Source: Sanguinoderma infundibulare
Taxonomy: Eukaryota > Basidiomycota > Agaricomycetes > Polyporales > Polyporaceae
NCBI GenBank assembly: GCA_032821775.1
Contig: JAVLRN010000012.1
Span: 1,736,001-1,800,000, forward strand
DNA: 64,000 nt
Reading direction: 5' to 3'
In this document: positions 1 through 12,000 of the stretch, in pieces
Layout of the letters: each line of letters opens with the position of its first letter
How positions within the stretch are numbered: the stretch's first letter is position 1
Position numbers and translations under genes: made by a program
The notes under the pieces: generated by a model
What the model saw: only the letters and a program-made list of their open reading frames with translations
What the model was told of the DNA's origin: nothing
Databases searched by the model: none

Positions 1-108
1 ACTTGTTGGAATCCTTCCTGTAATCGCACTGGAACCCGTACCACTGGGCCGCAACGGTGCGGCAACTGATAGGCGTTTCCCATCTTCGTGGATCGGCAAA
101 CACTGGCT

Positions 109-382
109 GAAGTATAAAAAAGCTATCTATGGGTGAGTGGACAACACCCTTCCTGTTTGCGTTGTTCCCTCGTAGACCTCCCCGCATTCTTTTCATTTAC
201 TCTTCTCGGCTGCTCTTCGTTCGCCTTGCTGCTGTGATGGTAGCCGTCACTGCAATGGCGCAGTGTCTTGTGCTTTCGAGACGTGTAGTTCGCGAGTTTC
301 GGTCATTCGTCCCAGAGGGTTGGTCCATCCGTCATCGCGCTGACCCTGATGCCCTTGTTCTTTCGACGATCTCCCTCACGCA
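109..382 (+). pseudogene. Sedolisin 5' fragment (promoter, leader and first ~50 codons)
   Basis: This stretch aligns with the 5' end of the intact sedolisin on the minus strand (start 49313). It keeps a TATA box at 113-120, a GTGAGT donor-like site near 132 where the intact gene appears to have a small 5' UTR intron, and a coding piece from about 237 reading VPEGWSIRHRADPDA, against VPEGWSIHRRADPDA in the intact protein. The similarity stops at about 382, inside the propeptide, where F-box family A sequence begins in another frame. It is a broken fragment: promoter, signal region and start of the propeptide only. It may still drive transcription into the downstream F-box relic, but that is inference. 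Confidence 0.75.
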
Positions 383-384
383 GC

Positions 385-1390
385 CGGAAGCTCTTCCAGC
401 TCGACGCGGATGTACGCCAGGACACGGACCACATTGGTTTACTCTCTCTGCCGAACGAACTCTTGCTGATGATCATGGAGCGCATTGGCAGCGACATCTT
501 TGCGCTCCCCGCGCTCGCCATCACATGTCATCGCCTGTTCGAGCTCGCTCGCGAAATGGTGGAGGCCTCTCGGAACGACTGGGCAGCACCCTGGGCATCG
601 TGCCGCGTCGTATGTTTGGGGGACCGCACGGAGTACGAGGACGCTCCAAAGGCGCTCTTCACCGATGCTGAACGCGCCTAGATCGAAAAGGCGCGGGCCG
701 ACGGAGGGGCTTACATGTCCATCTACGCCGGGGTCTGCCACCTCGACCCGGACCCCTTCAGACTTACTTCGGAGTACACTCACTCTACGACCCCACGTTC
801 AAGTTGTACAAGCACGAGCCTGTTATGGTCCGCTTGGGTCGCTTCAAGCGGTCAGACCAGGCAAGATACCACGTCCTGATGGCTGTCACGTACCCGCCAG
901 ACCGACAGAACTGGGGCCTCTGCAATGTCGACAAGAAGGAGTATGTCCGCACACCCGAGATCGCGAAGCTCGCAGGCCCGACGACCCCCAGCCCTTCCTG
1001 CCGAACTGCCGCGTGGACCTTGGACATGTTCTGCTTACGCGCATCGCCTGGTCTTCCCACCCTGGCATGGCCATCTCGCACAACGCGACTACCAAGAAGC
1101 TGCACCGCGGACAGTGGGTGGGAGATCGTGTCTTCATCGCCTGTATGGACTGGTTGGATTCGGAGGAGGGCTGGACCGACGTTAGCGAGGCAGCCGTCTA
1201 TGACCTGACCGAAATCTACAAGGCGAAGTACGGGGATGGGTGGTCGAAGCAAATCAAATGCGCGGCGGAAGAGTTTGACTGGTACGATTGGTACTGCTGG
1301 ATGCGGTCTGACGGAGACGACGCGGTGGCTAGAGAAGCCTGTGACTGTATGGCGAAGCGTCCTTGGCAGTCGGCAAAGCGCATCTAACAA
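385..1390 (+). pseudogene. F-box family A, copy A1 (broken)
   Basis: A degenerate copy of the F-box family A gene (intact copies at 14819-16129 and 42922-44252). The F-box is clear (LLSLPNELLLMIMERI), followed by TCHRLFELA and APWASCRVVCLGD. A TAG interrupts the frame at 679-681. The segment from about 690 to 800 is scrambled, and the frame moves again near 975, after which the tail (PFLPNCRVDLGHVLL, TTKKLHRGQWVGDR, WMRSDGDDAVA) is readable to a stop at 1387. The family's first two exons are missing, replaced by the sedolisin fragment upstream. It lies tail-to-tail with B1, 130 bp away. An F-box protein would act as an SCF ubiquitin-ligase adaptor, but this copy cannot make the family protein. 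Confidence 0.85.
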
Positions 1391-1519
1391 CTTGATTGGT
1401 GATTATCAGGGTTCTCATAATGTTTACAGTCGAATAGCGAGTATTACAAAGATATGTCGAGGCAAAGAATGCATTACATGGTACATGGCAGCGTGCGACT
1501 TGTACGCTATGAATCTCAG

Positions 1520-3596
1520 CTACTGTTCCACGACTGTGATCTCGTCCACCAAGTCCGCCAAGCCACCTCTCAGCCGCGCTTCCACGGATGCCACATCACG
1601 ACCTTGCGTCGCAAGCGGGCCCCGCACGGTGACCGATAGGCTCCTCAGCCGATGCCCGTGCTCTGCTCGACTGCGGAGACACGGTCGTAGAGCGTGTCGA
1701 CAGTACTTGAACGTCGCGATGGGTCCATAAGACCGCGGCCGCATCCATTGGAGTGCTTCCGATCCACCGAAAGGCCCTAGGACGTTAGCTAGTGCCGCCA
1801 CCGCGTCGTACTCTTCGTGTTCGACGAACGCCGCTTCTGCGTCCTCTGTCCACTCCCGGTCCCGTGGGAGCCGCACGGAAGCGTCGCGACGATGATCCCA
1901 GAAGATCGTCAGATGCGTCAAGGCCGGACACAAATACCCTCCTTCATCACGTCGCGGCGTCCCAAGGAGCGTGAGGATGGGAGGGAGGTGTCTGGCGTCC
2001 CCGTAATCCACCGACAGATGCACGAGGTTTGGCAGACCGGCGAGGAGGAACGGCCAGTACGGCCTGGAGCTCGACCAGCGACCCCTCTTGACAGACAGAG
2101 ATGTGACGGCAGTCCCGAGTGCGAAGGAGCGCAGGAGCTGTGAGGCGAAGTGGAGCACGGCGTTGGAGTCGCGGACGCGGACGGATGTGGTGAGGACGAC
2201 GCGGAGAGGCCGAATGGCGTCCCCGCGCACTTCCCATGCGGCGACGTCCTTGAATAAGGAAAAATCGAGCTTCATCGCGACTTGGGCAGTAGGGGGTGGG
2301 GCGCGGGTAGAGGTGAAAGCGGCGAAAGTCGGGATCCATATGTCGCGCTCGGTTGCCAGCTCATCTGAAAGGACCGGTTCGAGCTCCAACGTCGTCGTCG
2401 AGGGGAGGTCGAGTTTGGAGAGGAATGTGTACATGGCTTCAGGCTTATCGCGAACTATAAGATGGCGCAGCCGCGGGAGGTGAACCGACTGCTGTGGGTT
2501 TAACTGTGTGGCGTGCAAGCTGCCCTCAATATGGAGTATCTCCAGATTGGGGCACTGTCTGACAACATCAAGAACCGAGCTTCGAGTGGGCGGAGAGTTG
2601 GGGAGGAATCCTACACAGTGCTTCAGCTCAAGACGTGACAACGAGGAAAGGGGGATGTCGGAGGGTGAGAAAACCATAGAAGAGAGACGGAGTGTGTGGA
2701 GGCGGGGAAACGACGAAAGTCGGACTCGAACGCTCAGAGGCCCAGGTTGTGAGAGCATGAATGTTCGATTGGAGATCCACCCATGAACGGCAAGATCTTG
2801 CAGCTTCGGCATACTCAGCCTGAGAAGACGGTATAAGGGATTTTGTTCGTGCTCGAATCCGTGAGCTTGGACTCGCAACGTGGAAATTCTATGAGAGTGA
2901 GGTGCGGAAGCATCCACTACAGCTGCGGTGACCCCGAGAAGCGAGGGGGAAAGGTCCCGGGCTCCAGACAACGAAAGAGCCGCGCGAAATCGGCCAATAC
3001 TCCATCTCGGCCCTGCGCTCACGAGTTGCAGAGCGAGGAGCCTGGCCCAGAATTGGGGTGTGCGCCGGAGGAGAGTTCGCCAATATCGACAGGTCCACAT
3101 AGCTACATGACCAAGACGACCCTTGATGTCGGGTTCGAAGTAGGAGAAGATCTCTATGAAGATCTCTGGGGGGAGTCTTCTGTGGATTAGGGCTGCGTCC
3201 TTGTACACCGCACGAAGCGCACGGATGTTGGACTTGCGCTGAGCGATGATGGTGCGGATGGAAGCCTTGTCTATTGCTTCTGAACCACGGTCAAGGTCTT
3301 GAAGAGCTCGATTGCGAGACCGGTACTCGGACATCTGAGACAGACACCATTGCTGGACGCCTTGGGGTTTCAAGTGCTTGAGGACAGCAGCGTCATCGGC
3401 GCTGAGGCGACGGTCGCTGGGGAATGGATTCTGATCGGCCATCTCTGTTAGTTCAATGAATAAAGAGGAGTAAGAATCCTTGCACGGCCCACCTCAATTG
3501 TAAAAGAGACGCATGAACCGACTTACGAGGTGAATCGAGTGCTTCTATTGGAAGGTGCCTCGACCACTCTAGCTTACTTTGTCCGGGGAAGCGCAT
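1520..3596 (-). CDS. F-box/LRR-like protein, family B, copy B1
   Basis: Intact F-box protein of 664 aa. Exons on the minus strand: 3596-3527, then 3444-1520, with an 82-bp intron. The short first exon (starting MRFPGQSKLEW) is shared by all B copies and joins in frame to the exon starting QMADQNPFPSD; without it two paralogues would have no start codon. An N-terminal DDAAVL region and a helical RSRNRALQDL segment are followed by an F-box near residues 111-155 (LPPEIFIEIFSYF, then CRYWRTLLRRTPQFW). The rest has irregular leucine-rich repeats (LHTLRLSSM, LSRLELKHC, NLEILHIEG). Family role: SCF substrate adaptor; the substrate is unknown. It is convergent with A1 and divergent from YggS1. An uninterrupted frame suggests it is functional. 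Confidence 0.85.
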
Positions 3597-4948
<1,352 letters not shown>

Positions 4949-4974
4949 TGACGGTCATTGTGGTATCTAAAATA

Positions 4975-5245
4975 CATAGAGAACGTAGGCTGCAATTTGA
5001 GCTAATAAATGTTGGTGTCCTCCAGCTCATATTTTCCACTTTGACTGCAGCCCCCCAGATATCGCTTCGGCCAAATCGCCTGGGCCTTCGTGCAATCTCC
5101 ACTGACCAGATGGAGACAGAGAGGGTGGACGACAGCCATGCCCTGCTCGGCTGCGAAGACACTCTTTCAGCACGCGACAGTGGGCGCGTGTTTCGTCAGG
5201 TCCCTAAATTCGCCTCGCATTGACATTTAGAGATGCTGCAGTCAT
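4975..5245 (-). pseudogene. C-terminal fragment of F-box family B-prime
   Basis: Minus-strand sequence resembling the end of the B-prime gene (19793-21833): fragments corresponding to ECLRSRAEHG, SVSIWD and LGDLAEAI can be read, with frame breaks. Only about the last 70 codons are present. The same truncated piece, in the same place beside YggS and next to sedolisin debris, occurs at 39625-39844. No F-box remains. Confidence 0.7.
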
Positions 5246-5259
5246 GTCTTGTCCGCCTT

Positions 5260-5770
5260 CATTGGATGCTACTTCGCGGGACTTAATCAACCTTATATGC
5301 TACAGCTCAGCTTGACGGGTATGATATTCGTGGTGGCTTCTGACGGCCGCGGCGTCGCTTATGGCACCTCCACAGCGTGCCTTCTGGATGTTCGAAGAAC
5401 GGCCGTTTTCTTGCAGAGTTTCGTGCCTCTTGTCATGTGTCACAACTGTCGGCGCGACCCAACCTATTGCTCAAAATCATACGGTAATCTTCTGTCTCGT
5501 TTTCGTCATCAGGGACGCCTTAATTGATGTGTTAATGAATGTATAGGTGGCCGACGGCCAGACCGCGTCGACTGCATTCTATCCCGGTGGAGGGTTTTCC
5601 GTGGTCTTTGGGCCCGTTTCTAAATACATTGTCAAATCTTCCACCTCGTAGTGCGCTGACGTATTCAACAGGAGTGCTCGAGCTTTCCCGGACGTAGTAG
5701 CCAATGGGTACGTCCTGCTTCAGAGGCATATTCCACGGGGAGGACATGTAAGTCGTACTTCCAGCTATCC
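5260..5770 (+). pseudogene. Sedolisin internal fragment (degenerate)
   Basis: Plus-strand debris of a sedolisin (peptidase family S53). LSLTGMIFVVASDGRGVAYG matches the oxyanion-hole region of the intact gene (LSLTGMTFLASSGDHGVSYG), but the key S-S-G-D is changed to A-S-D-G. Further on, VADGQTASTAFYPGGGFS and ADVFNRSARAFPDVVANGY match the next exon, with a TAG and a deletion between them. A weak LPTVIAL match follows near 5764. The catalytic Glu/Asp and Ser segments are absent. The fragment adjoins the B-prime fragment; the same junction occurs, inverted, at 39.1-39.8 kb. Confidence 0.75.
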
Positions 5771-6089
5771 CACCGTTATCGCTCTCGAAGTTGGAGTTCT
5801 CTGATGAGTGTTCGGCATCAGTTGTATTGATGAGCGTCGTACAGGAAGCATACTCGTAGAGGAAGTGAACACGTACGCTGGAGATCCACATATATGTGGT
5901 GTAGGTCGTAATCGTTGATGTCATATGTGGGGTACGAGTAGGGCTTCGGGGAATAACCCGGGTTGTGTAGGTGGCCATGCTCGTATTCACGAAGGGTGAC
6001 TTGGAAAGCAAGGCCAAACCGGTATGGTTGGTCACTACTAGAAGGGGCATCAACGCATTAGAATCTGCAGGTAGATGCGCGGGACGCAC
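5532..6089 (-). other. Conserved open frame, partly antisense to the sedolisin fragment
   Basis: A 185-codon open frame that is also open at 38814-39338 (174 codons), with about a dozen substitutions between the two. The C-terminal third (EYVSALRGGRFDNVFRNG) is simply the antisense of sedolisin debris, so at least that part is unlikely to have evolved as protein. The N-terminal part is Thr/Tyr-rich with two hydrophobic stretches and no recognised domain. Another frame of the same strand also reads smoothly (YSPKPYSYPTYD), so the coding frame, if any, is not settled. Probably a relic; no function assigned. Confidence 0.2.
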
Positions 6090-6513
6090 CAGGGTACGAG
6101 TTCCAGGTAGTTAAGTTGTTGACGAGTGACATTAACGTCCCCTCCGGATGCATGAACCGTTACGATCGCACGAGATCGCTCTGGGTCCGAGATGACGCCA
6201 TTCCGACGGCCGAGGCGCTCATTCGTTCGAGCGAGCAGTGATTTCAACTACTATTGAGAGCCTTGGGCTGAGTGCCAGTGTCCGTGGCCACGACGACCCA
6301 TGCGTCGATTCCCTTCTCGCCTAGCGCTAACTTAAATATGCAGTGGCGTTTAGTAACGGTTCCGTTTGGTTGCTGTAGTGGCTTCCTGCGATGCGGTATG
6401 GGTTGACAAGTCGAACTAAACGACATCCAGGTGTGGATCCGCCATACGCGGCTGTGGTGAACAACAGTTTGAAGGTTCGGGGAGGCTTGGTATCATGGCG
6501 ACGCTTTGCGAGA
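6090..6513. other. Unassigned block downstream of family C1
   Basis: About 420 bp conserved with 38293-38813 in the inverted copy. Short minus-strand frames such as KGIDAWVVVATDTGTQ and ISDPERSRAIVTVHAS look protein-like but are separated by stops. They may be exons of a decayed gene or a longer family C tail. I recognise no family. Confidence 0.3.
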
Positions 6514-7501
6514 TTACGTGGGTAACCACCAAAGTTCAACTTCTTGAACAAGGACGCATATACGATTTCTACTAATGATCACAAACGACAGCATACAATC
6601 CAAGGGACAACGTGGTAAGGAGTCGCAAACGTTCATCGCGTGTGAAGCGGGCGACAGGACAGCGGCCTGAACGAAAAAAAAAAAACATCACTTCTTTACC
6701 GACCCAACCAATACTCCCACCCGATAACAGACTGTTAGGTTTGAGCCGTTGAGCCGACCACTATAAGGGAGAGTGAAAGTGAAGGCACGTACGTGTGAGG
6801 TCTTTCTCCAATCCCGCCACCACATCGCCTCAGTCTCGTGACCGAAGGACTTCATCTCGCCGTCCAACTTGGTCATCACCGCGTTCATCCCAAGCGAGAA
6901 CTCGATCTCCTCCGTCACCGCCAAGAAGTTGAAGTTGGTGTACGTGGAGAACATGCCGTCGTACTCGTCCGTGAACGGCCGTACCATATACAGCCGGATA
7001 CCAGACAGCTTCTCGAGATGGTTGCGGACGGCATAGGGAACGAACTTCCTCATGGACTTCATGAGCTTCTCGTCGTCGAACTGGGCCTGAGTGATTTCGC
7101 CGTACTTGTAGGTATTCGACCAGAGGACTTCCTTGGCGCCACGCTCGACCAAGACGGACTTCCAAACAAGGTTGTGTTGGCTGGCGTAGTCCAAGAGAAA
7201 CGAGGTCTTGTACGCCCAGCCGTACGCGAAGTGAGGCAGGTCGGGATCGGGTGTCGGGCCTGCTAAATCACGCTTTCGGTCCAGTTTCTTGCGCGGGCCC
7301 AACTCCTTGAACAATCGTGCCCATTTCTGAAATCGCCAGTGAGAACAGGAGTCTCGAGGAAATGAGAATACAACTGACCGCATGCCGCGCCCGCAAGGCA
7401 CGCTCGGAGCACCCTCGCTCCTTCGCTAGTTCGGATATTGGACGGCCGTGGAGGAACTGGATGTCCGACAAGTGACGTGTTTTCCGTTTCGGCTGCGACA
7501 T
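6514..7501 (-). CDS. Family C protein, copy C1 (unknown function, HTH-like N-terminus)
   Basis: Not recognised. Exons on the minus strand: 7501-7379, 7326-6793 and probably 6666-6514; introns 52 and 126 bp; about 269 aa. The first exon encodes a basic segment resembling a small helix-turn-helix (ISELAKERGCSERALRARHA). Exon 2 continues KWARLFKELGPRK and then a conserved core (LPHFAYGWAYKTSFL, AKEVLWSNTYKYGEITQAQ, VRPFTDEYDGMFSTYTN, EIEFSLGMNAVMTKLDGEMKSFGHE). A third exon (ending QEVELWWLPT) is inferred from a GTACGT donor and a polypyrimidine/CAG acceptor conserved in three copies; it could instead be 3' UTR. A TATATA box lies about 90 bp upstream (7589-7595). No signal peptide or membrane segment is evident. 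DNA binding is speculation from the N-terminus. Confidence 0.65.
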
Positions 7502-7830
7502 TGCGAACCGTGTAGCAAGGGAGGATGCCAAGATGTTGTACAGTTACGGCGAATAGCAGCCGATGAAGAACAGTGATGTCGCGGTGCCTATATATGGGCC
7601 AACCGGAATGCCCGGGCCGCCATTCCAAACCAGAGACTGCTGAGCGCTTTGCACGGTCCAGAGATGGAAGGACCATGTCGCAACCGTCACCAGTGGGACA
7701 ATAGGCGGCCACAGTGCGGCAATGCTTCCCATTTTCCATCGACGCTTCAATCGTATCGCAGCCACACCCCAATCATCTCATTGTCCTCCATCATCATCGG
7801 CCTAGGCTGAGGTGAGTACGTGACACGATG
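7502..7830 (-). promoter_or_regulatory. Family C1 upstream region
   Basis: Conserved with the upstream regions of C2 (11354-11680) and C3 (37119-37313). It contains a TATATA box at 7589-7595 in a GGCCCATATATAGG context on the minus strand, followed by GTTCTTCATCGGCTGC before the ATG. C2 has an insertion between TATA and ATG relative to C1 and C3. Confidence 0.6.
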
Positions 7831-8038
7831 AGTATATGCGAGACGTTTCAGAGCGAGACATTCGTAGGCTACTACCCTCTCAGTATGCAATGCGAAAGTC
7901 GTGCCCTACCCATTACTTTCACTGGAGCCTGAGAGCTCGGGGCCATCCTCCGAACCGGCATCATCGTAGGCCATCTGTCCCACAGTTTGATGCGCGAACA
8001 CAAGAGTGTTCAGGTCGGAAGCCGACCCCATCTACTCT

Positions 8039-9449
8039 CTACCCTATTTCCTCTCTTGATGACGGCGACGGGGCGTCCAAATGGCGGTTCACCTCTTGGA
8101 GATCCAAGAGGAATATTGATATGAGTACCGCAGTGAGGCTGGACGTAGCCAAGTCAGCGAGGATGCACTGGCAAGATCTGGAGGAGTCCAGCATGACCGT
8201 GTCTACGTACGGCTCCGTGATCTCTACGACGTAGCTCACTTGCGTGAGGGGATCGACCTCGGCCTGGGCGCAGTTCGGTTCATAAGCTGTGGCACGCCCG
8301 CGAAAATGGGAATAGGGCAAAACCTTACGGGGAACATACTGAGGGAGAGGAAGATGACGTTCATGATGAACAGGAGCCTGTCGATGATGGTCACGGTGTT
8401 AGGGAAGCCTCGGATGGGAATGGCCATACCCACCCGAAGTACAGTGTTCCTGTAGAATGAACGCGGCGTTCAGTGTGCGGCACTAGTACTACTTCGGGGA
8501 GAACACTGCACCATCGTGAAGCAGGGCACTCGCAAAGGTTGCCCTGTTGCCATTGGGGCGAGAAAGAGCTTTTCGCAGCACGACATTAGAACGATATGTT
8601 GCTTGCCATGTTACACACAGAACGATTGCGTCGGCAACGATGAGGCAGCCGCGGGAAAGGAAGTTGACTTCGCATGGCCATGGCGACTCGAGAGTTACAA
8701 CGATTGATAAGAGATGCAGAGTTCATTCCACGTACACCTTCGAAGTGCGAGAGGCCGAGTCAGCGAAGCTAGACAAATAACAATAGACGGGCTTGAACTG
8801 GAATTACATCTGATTGATCTCGAACGGCACACGAGTCTCGAGCATCAAGCATTCTCCTCTGACCGAGCCGCCTTCCAGGGTGGTCAGCCAGTACAGTCAA
8901 GCCTGGGAGAGCGATCATTTTAAATGTGTCGCAAATGATCAGAGCAAGCGTGACACGCACGAAGGTCGTCCCGACCATTAAGGAAGAGAGAGCGACAACC
9001 AGGAATGGAGAGGCTGTAGAGCGGTTAAGTTCCAGGTGACTTGACCGTTGAGGCTGAGCACATTGGAAGATCCGCACCCAGCAAGAGTAGGCCATCATGA
9101 CAACCCGTACAGCATACTCCAAGAGCGAGATGAAGCGATTGGATAAGAACAGGATGGATGCGCCCGTAGCCTTGCGCTTCCAGAACAGGTTCACCTCGCG
9201 ATCGAGTGTGATAATGTACTCGAACACGAGCAATTCTGGCGCCACCAACTCATGAGTAAGAGGGTCCCTCGCGAACCGACATATCGGCGGGAGCTCACTC
9301 ACTCAAAGCTGAGAGGTGCAGTAGTTTTCCGTCATACTGCGCAGAAAAGCGTTAGCTATTTGGAGTCGCCAAGAAAAACTCATAGCGACGTACGTGCTCT
9401 GTTTGGTAACCGTGAATTGGGCTACGGGGGAGTTGGTAGAGTTGTTCAT
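8039..9449 (-). pseudogene. DUF6533-type multi-pass membrane protein (probably decayed)
   Basis: Matches the DUF6533 family of agaricomycete seven-helix membrane proteins, function unknown. Minus strand: exon 1 from ATG 9449 to 9394 (MNNSTNSPVAQ), a 57-bp intron, then a piece with the family motif ENYC at about 9336, then VFEYIITLDREVNLFWKRK and ILFLSNRFISLLEYAV near 9230-9100. Further hydrophobic segments lie near 8980-8910 and 8430-8330, and a late piece LISIFLLDLQEVNRHL near 8130 matches the family's ISRFLLNLR end. Exon 2 runs straight into TGA without a consensus donor, and the middle exons cannot be joined in one frame, so I call it decayed. A functional gene with unusual splicing is possible. 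Single copy here. Confidence 0.55.
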
Positions 9450-10265
9450 GTTGTCGCAGTAACCTGTGGGAATGACTTCGAGGTAATTCGTGGGGCGACT
9501 TGAACGACACTTATATGCTCGCGAGGCCGCGACGCAGCACCTGCGGCTGCAGTGCGGGTTCCGAAGAACGTTAACCTTGATATTGACAGCTTCGGTGTCG
9601 TTCGATCGTCGTGACCCGAGGTCATGTCAAATGCGCTGTCTTTGTATTTCTCTGTCTGTATCACGCCAGACGAGAGGATGTGTGGTTGGACAAGCTACAT
9701 GGAAATAGGCTCCCTCATTCGTTCGCCAGGTTCAGAAACCACACATGCCTATCCCATGGTCGGTAAGGCTTTCTTGAAAAGCTTGCGCAGGCCGTAACAC
9801 GGGAACCTGGCTATCTGTCAGCCCCACATTGCATCTACTCCTAGTCGACCGTTGTCTGATCGGAGGCGAAGGGTAAGTTGACATTCTAAATAAGTTGTTA
9901 ATGATGGTCTGGCAGACATATCAGGAACACACCGTGCCCTACTAGGCTTCCAATCATAACATACAGGAACCGGCGAAATTTACGAGTTGCAATGTCGAGA
10001 GGCATGCAGCAGAGTAGCCTCTGACGGGATCGTTCTCGTCTTCGCCAAGCTCAGGCGAGTCGAACATCCTCCGCGTCGGGCCAGCTTGTAGGATTGTCGA
10101 AGTTCAAGGAGGCTGGTAATTACGTTTGGCATCATTCACGACAGGCAAGGAAATGGTCGACTTACCCACCGGTCGAGTCGCCCCCCGATGAGTTGCTAGA
10201 GAGGGTTGCCCCGAAGAAAGCGAGATAGAGGAGGTGAGAATCCGACACATCGTCGTCGCCGCGAC
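9450..10265. other. Intergenic, no gene recognised
   Basis: About 800 bp upstream of the DUF6533 relic and downstream of C2. Only short frames; a minus-strand piece near 10010-9900 (FLYVMIGSLVGHGVFLICL) is hydrophobic and could be a stray membrane-protein exon. No repeat or RNA gene seen. Confidence 0.4.
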
Positions 10266-11353
10266 TCACGGTGGCTGTCGTCCCGGCCGTACAACGGACC
10301 GAGAACGCTTCACGGTTCTGCTCACTGTACGTGCATACCTCGTTCTAGGCACGCTCAGTTCTTTCGAGCAGCTCATTTTCAACTCACAATATCCTTGAAC
10401 GATGCCGCATACATGATTTCTAGTAATGATCACAAACGACAGCGTACAATCCAAGGGACAACGTGGTAAGGAGTCGCAAACGTTCATCGCTTGTGAAGCG
10501 GGCGACAGGACAGCGGCCTGAACGAATAAAAAAACATCACTTCTTTACGGACCCAACCAGTACTCCCACCCGATAACAGGCTATTAGGTTTGAGTCGTTG
10601 AGCTGGCCACTTCAAGGATGAATGGAAGTGAAGGCACGCACGTGTGAAGTCGTCTCGTCCCAATCCCGCCACCACTTCGCCTCAGTCTCGTGACCAAAGG
10701 ACTTCATCTCGCCGTCTAACTTGGTCATCACTGCGTTCATCCCAAGCGAGAACTCGATCTCCTCCGTCACGGCGAAGAAGTTGCGATTGGTGTACGTGGA
10801 GAACATGCCGTCGTACTCGTCCGTAAACGGACGTACCATATACAGCCGGATACCAGACAGTTTCTCGAGATGGTTGCGGACGGCGTAGGGAACGAAGTCC
10901 CTCATGGACTCCATGAGCTTCTCGTCGTCGGACTGGGCCTGAGTGATTTCGCCGTACTTGTAGGTATTCGACCAGAGGACTTCCTTGGCGCCACGCTCGA
11001 CCGAGTGGGACCTCCAAACGAGGTTGTGCTGTCTTGCGTAGGTCATGAGAAACGAGGTCTTGTACGCCCAGCCGTACGCGAAGTGAGGCAGGTCGGGATC
11101 GGTTGTCGGGCCTGCTATTTCACGCTTTCGGTCCAGATTCTTGCGCGGGCCCAACTCCTTGAACAATCGTGCCCATTTCTGAAGTCGCCAGTGAGAACAT
11201 GAGTCGCGAAGAAACGAGAATACGACTGACCGCATGCCGCGCCCGCAAGGCACGCTCGGAGCACCCTCGCTCCTTCGCTAGTTCGGATATTGGACGGCCG
11301 TGGAGGAACTGGATGTCCGACAAGTGACGTGTCTTCCGTTTCGGCTGCGACAT
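10266..11353 (-). CDS. Family C protein, copy C2
   Basis: Second copy of the unrecognised family C. Exons on the minus strand: 11353-11231, 11178-10642 and probably 10517-10266; introns 52 and 124 bp; about 303 aa. Exons 1 and 2 are nearly identical to C1 and C3 (one extra codon at the end of exon 2, WDETTSH against WRKTSH). Exon 3 begins as in C1 (AAVLSPAS, NVCDSLPRCPLDC) but loses similarity after about 38 codons and runs on with a basic tail (SRTVKRSRSVVRPGRQPP) to TGA at 10266. C2 is therefore predicted to have a different C-terminus, or exon 3 is non-coding. Same TATATA box, at about 11460, with the ATG further away than in C1/C3. Confidence 0.62.
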
Positions 11354-11790
11354 TGCGAGTTGTGTAGCAAGGGAGGATGGTGTACAGTTACGGCGAATAG
11401 CAGCGGATGAGGAATGAAGAACAAGGTTGATGTCGCAGTGGGAACTTTGGAGAAGCGCCTATATATGGGCCAACCGGAATGCCCGGGCCGCCATTCCAAC
11501 CAGTGCCTGCTGAGCGCTTTCCAGAGATGGAAGGACCGTTGGAAAACAGGCAGCCACAGTGCGGCGATGCATCGACGCTTGATCCCTGACAATCGTATCG
11601 CAGCAGGGCCATCCACACCCCAATCATCCCATTGTCCTCCATCATCATGGGCCCAGGCTCACTCGCCAGCCCTATGCTAAGCGGTAAGCATTCCTCCCAA
11701 AACAGGAAGGACATTGGCGTGAACATGAGGCGTTGGAGACATATGTCCTTTGCGCAGTGGGCTGGCCCTATCTAAAATGACGAAAGGTTA
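11354..11790. promoter_or_regulatory. Family C2 upstream region
   Basis: Homologous to the C1 and C3 upstream regions, with a TATATA box near 11460. The part around 11565-11660 (GATCCCTGACAATCGTATCG onward) is the same sequence that became the new 5' end of truncated F-box copy A3 at about 37030-37118. Confidence 0.6.
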
Positions 11791-11993
11791 CACAGGATGG
11801 GCGGGCGGGCTCTTTCCCTCTAAAGGACATGTCAACGTTCCTTTGTCCTGGCAGATGGTTTTGGCGAAACGAAGTTCGGAAGGCTGACGTTTCCAGATGA
11901 GCCTGAACAAAGGCCTCCTCCGCTCCTCCGCTCCTCCGCCGCACAGCCGGTTACCGTTAATGGCCATCAATACAGCAACGATATCATCCCAGC

Positions 11994-12000
11994 TATAAAA
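11994..12000 (+). promoter_or_regulatory. TATA box of the PD-(D/E)XK-like gene
   Basis: TATAAAA, 80 bp upstream of the chosen ATG at 12080. An ATG at 12009 would lie only 9 bp after this box, which argues against that start and for 12080. Confidence 0.6.
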
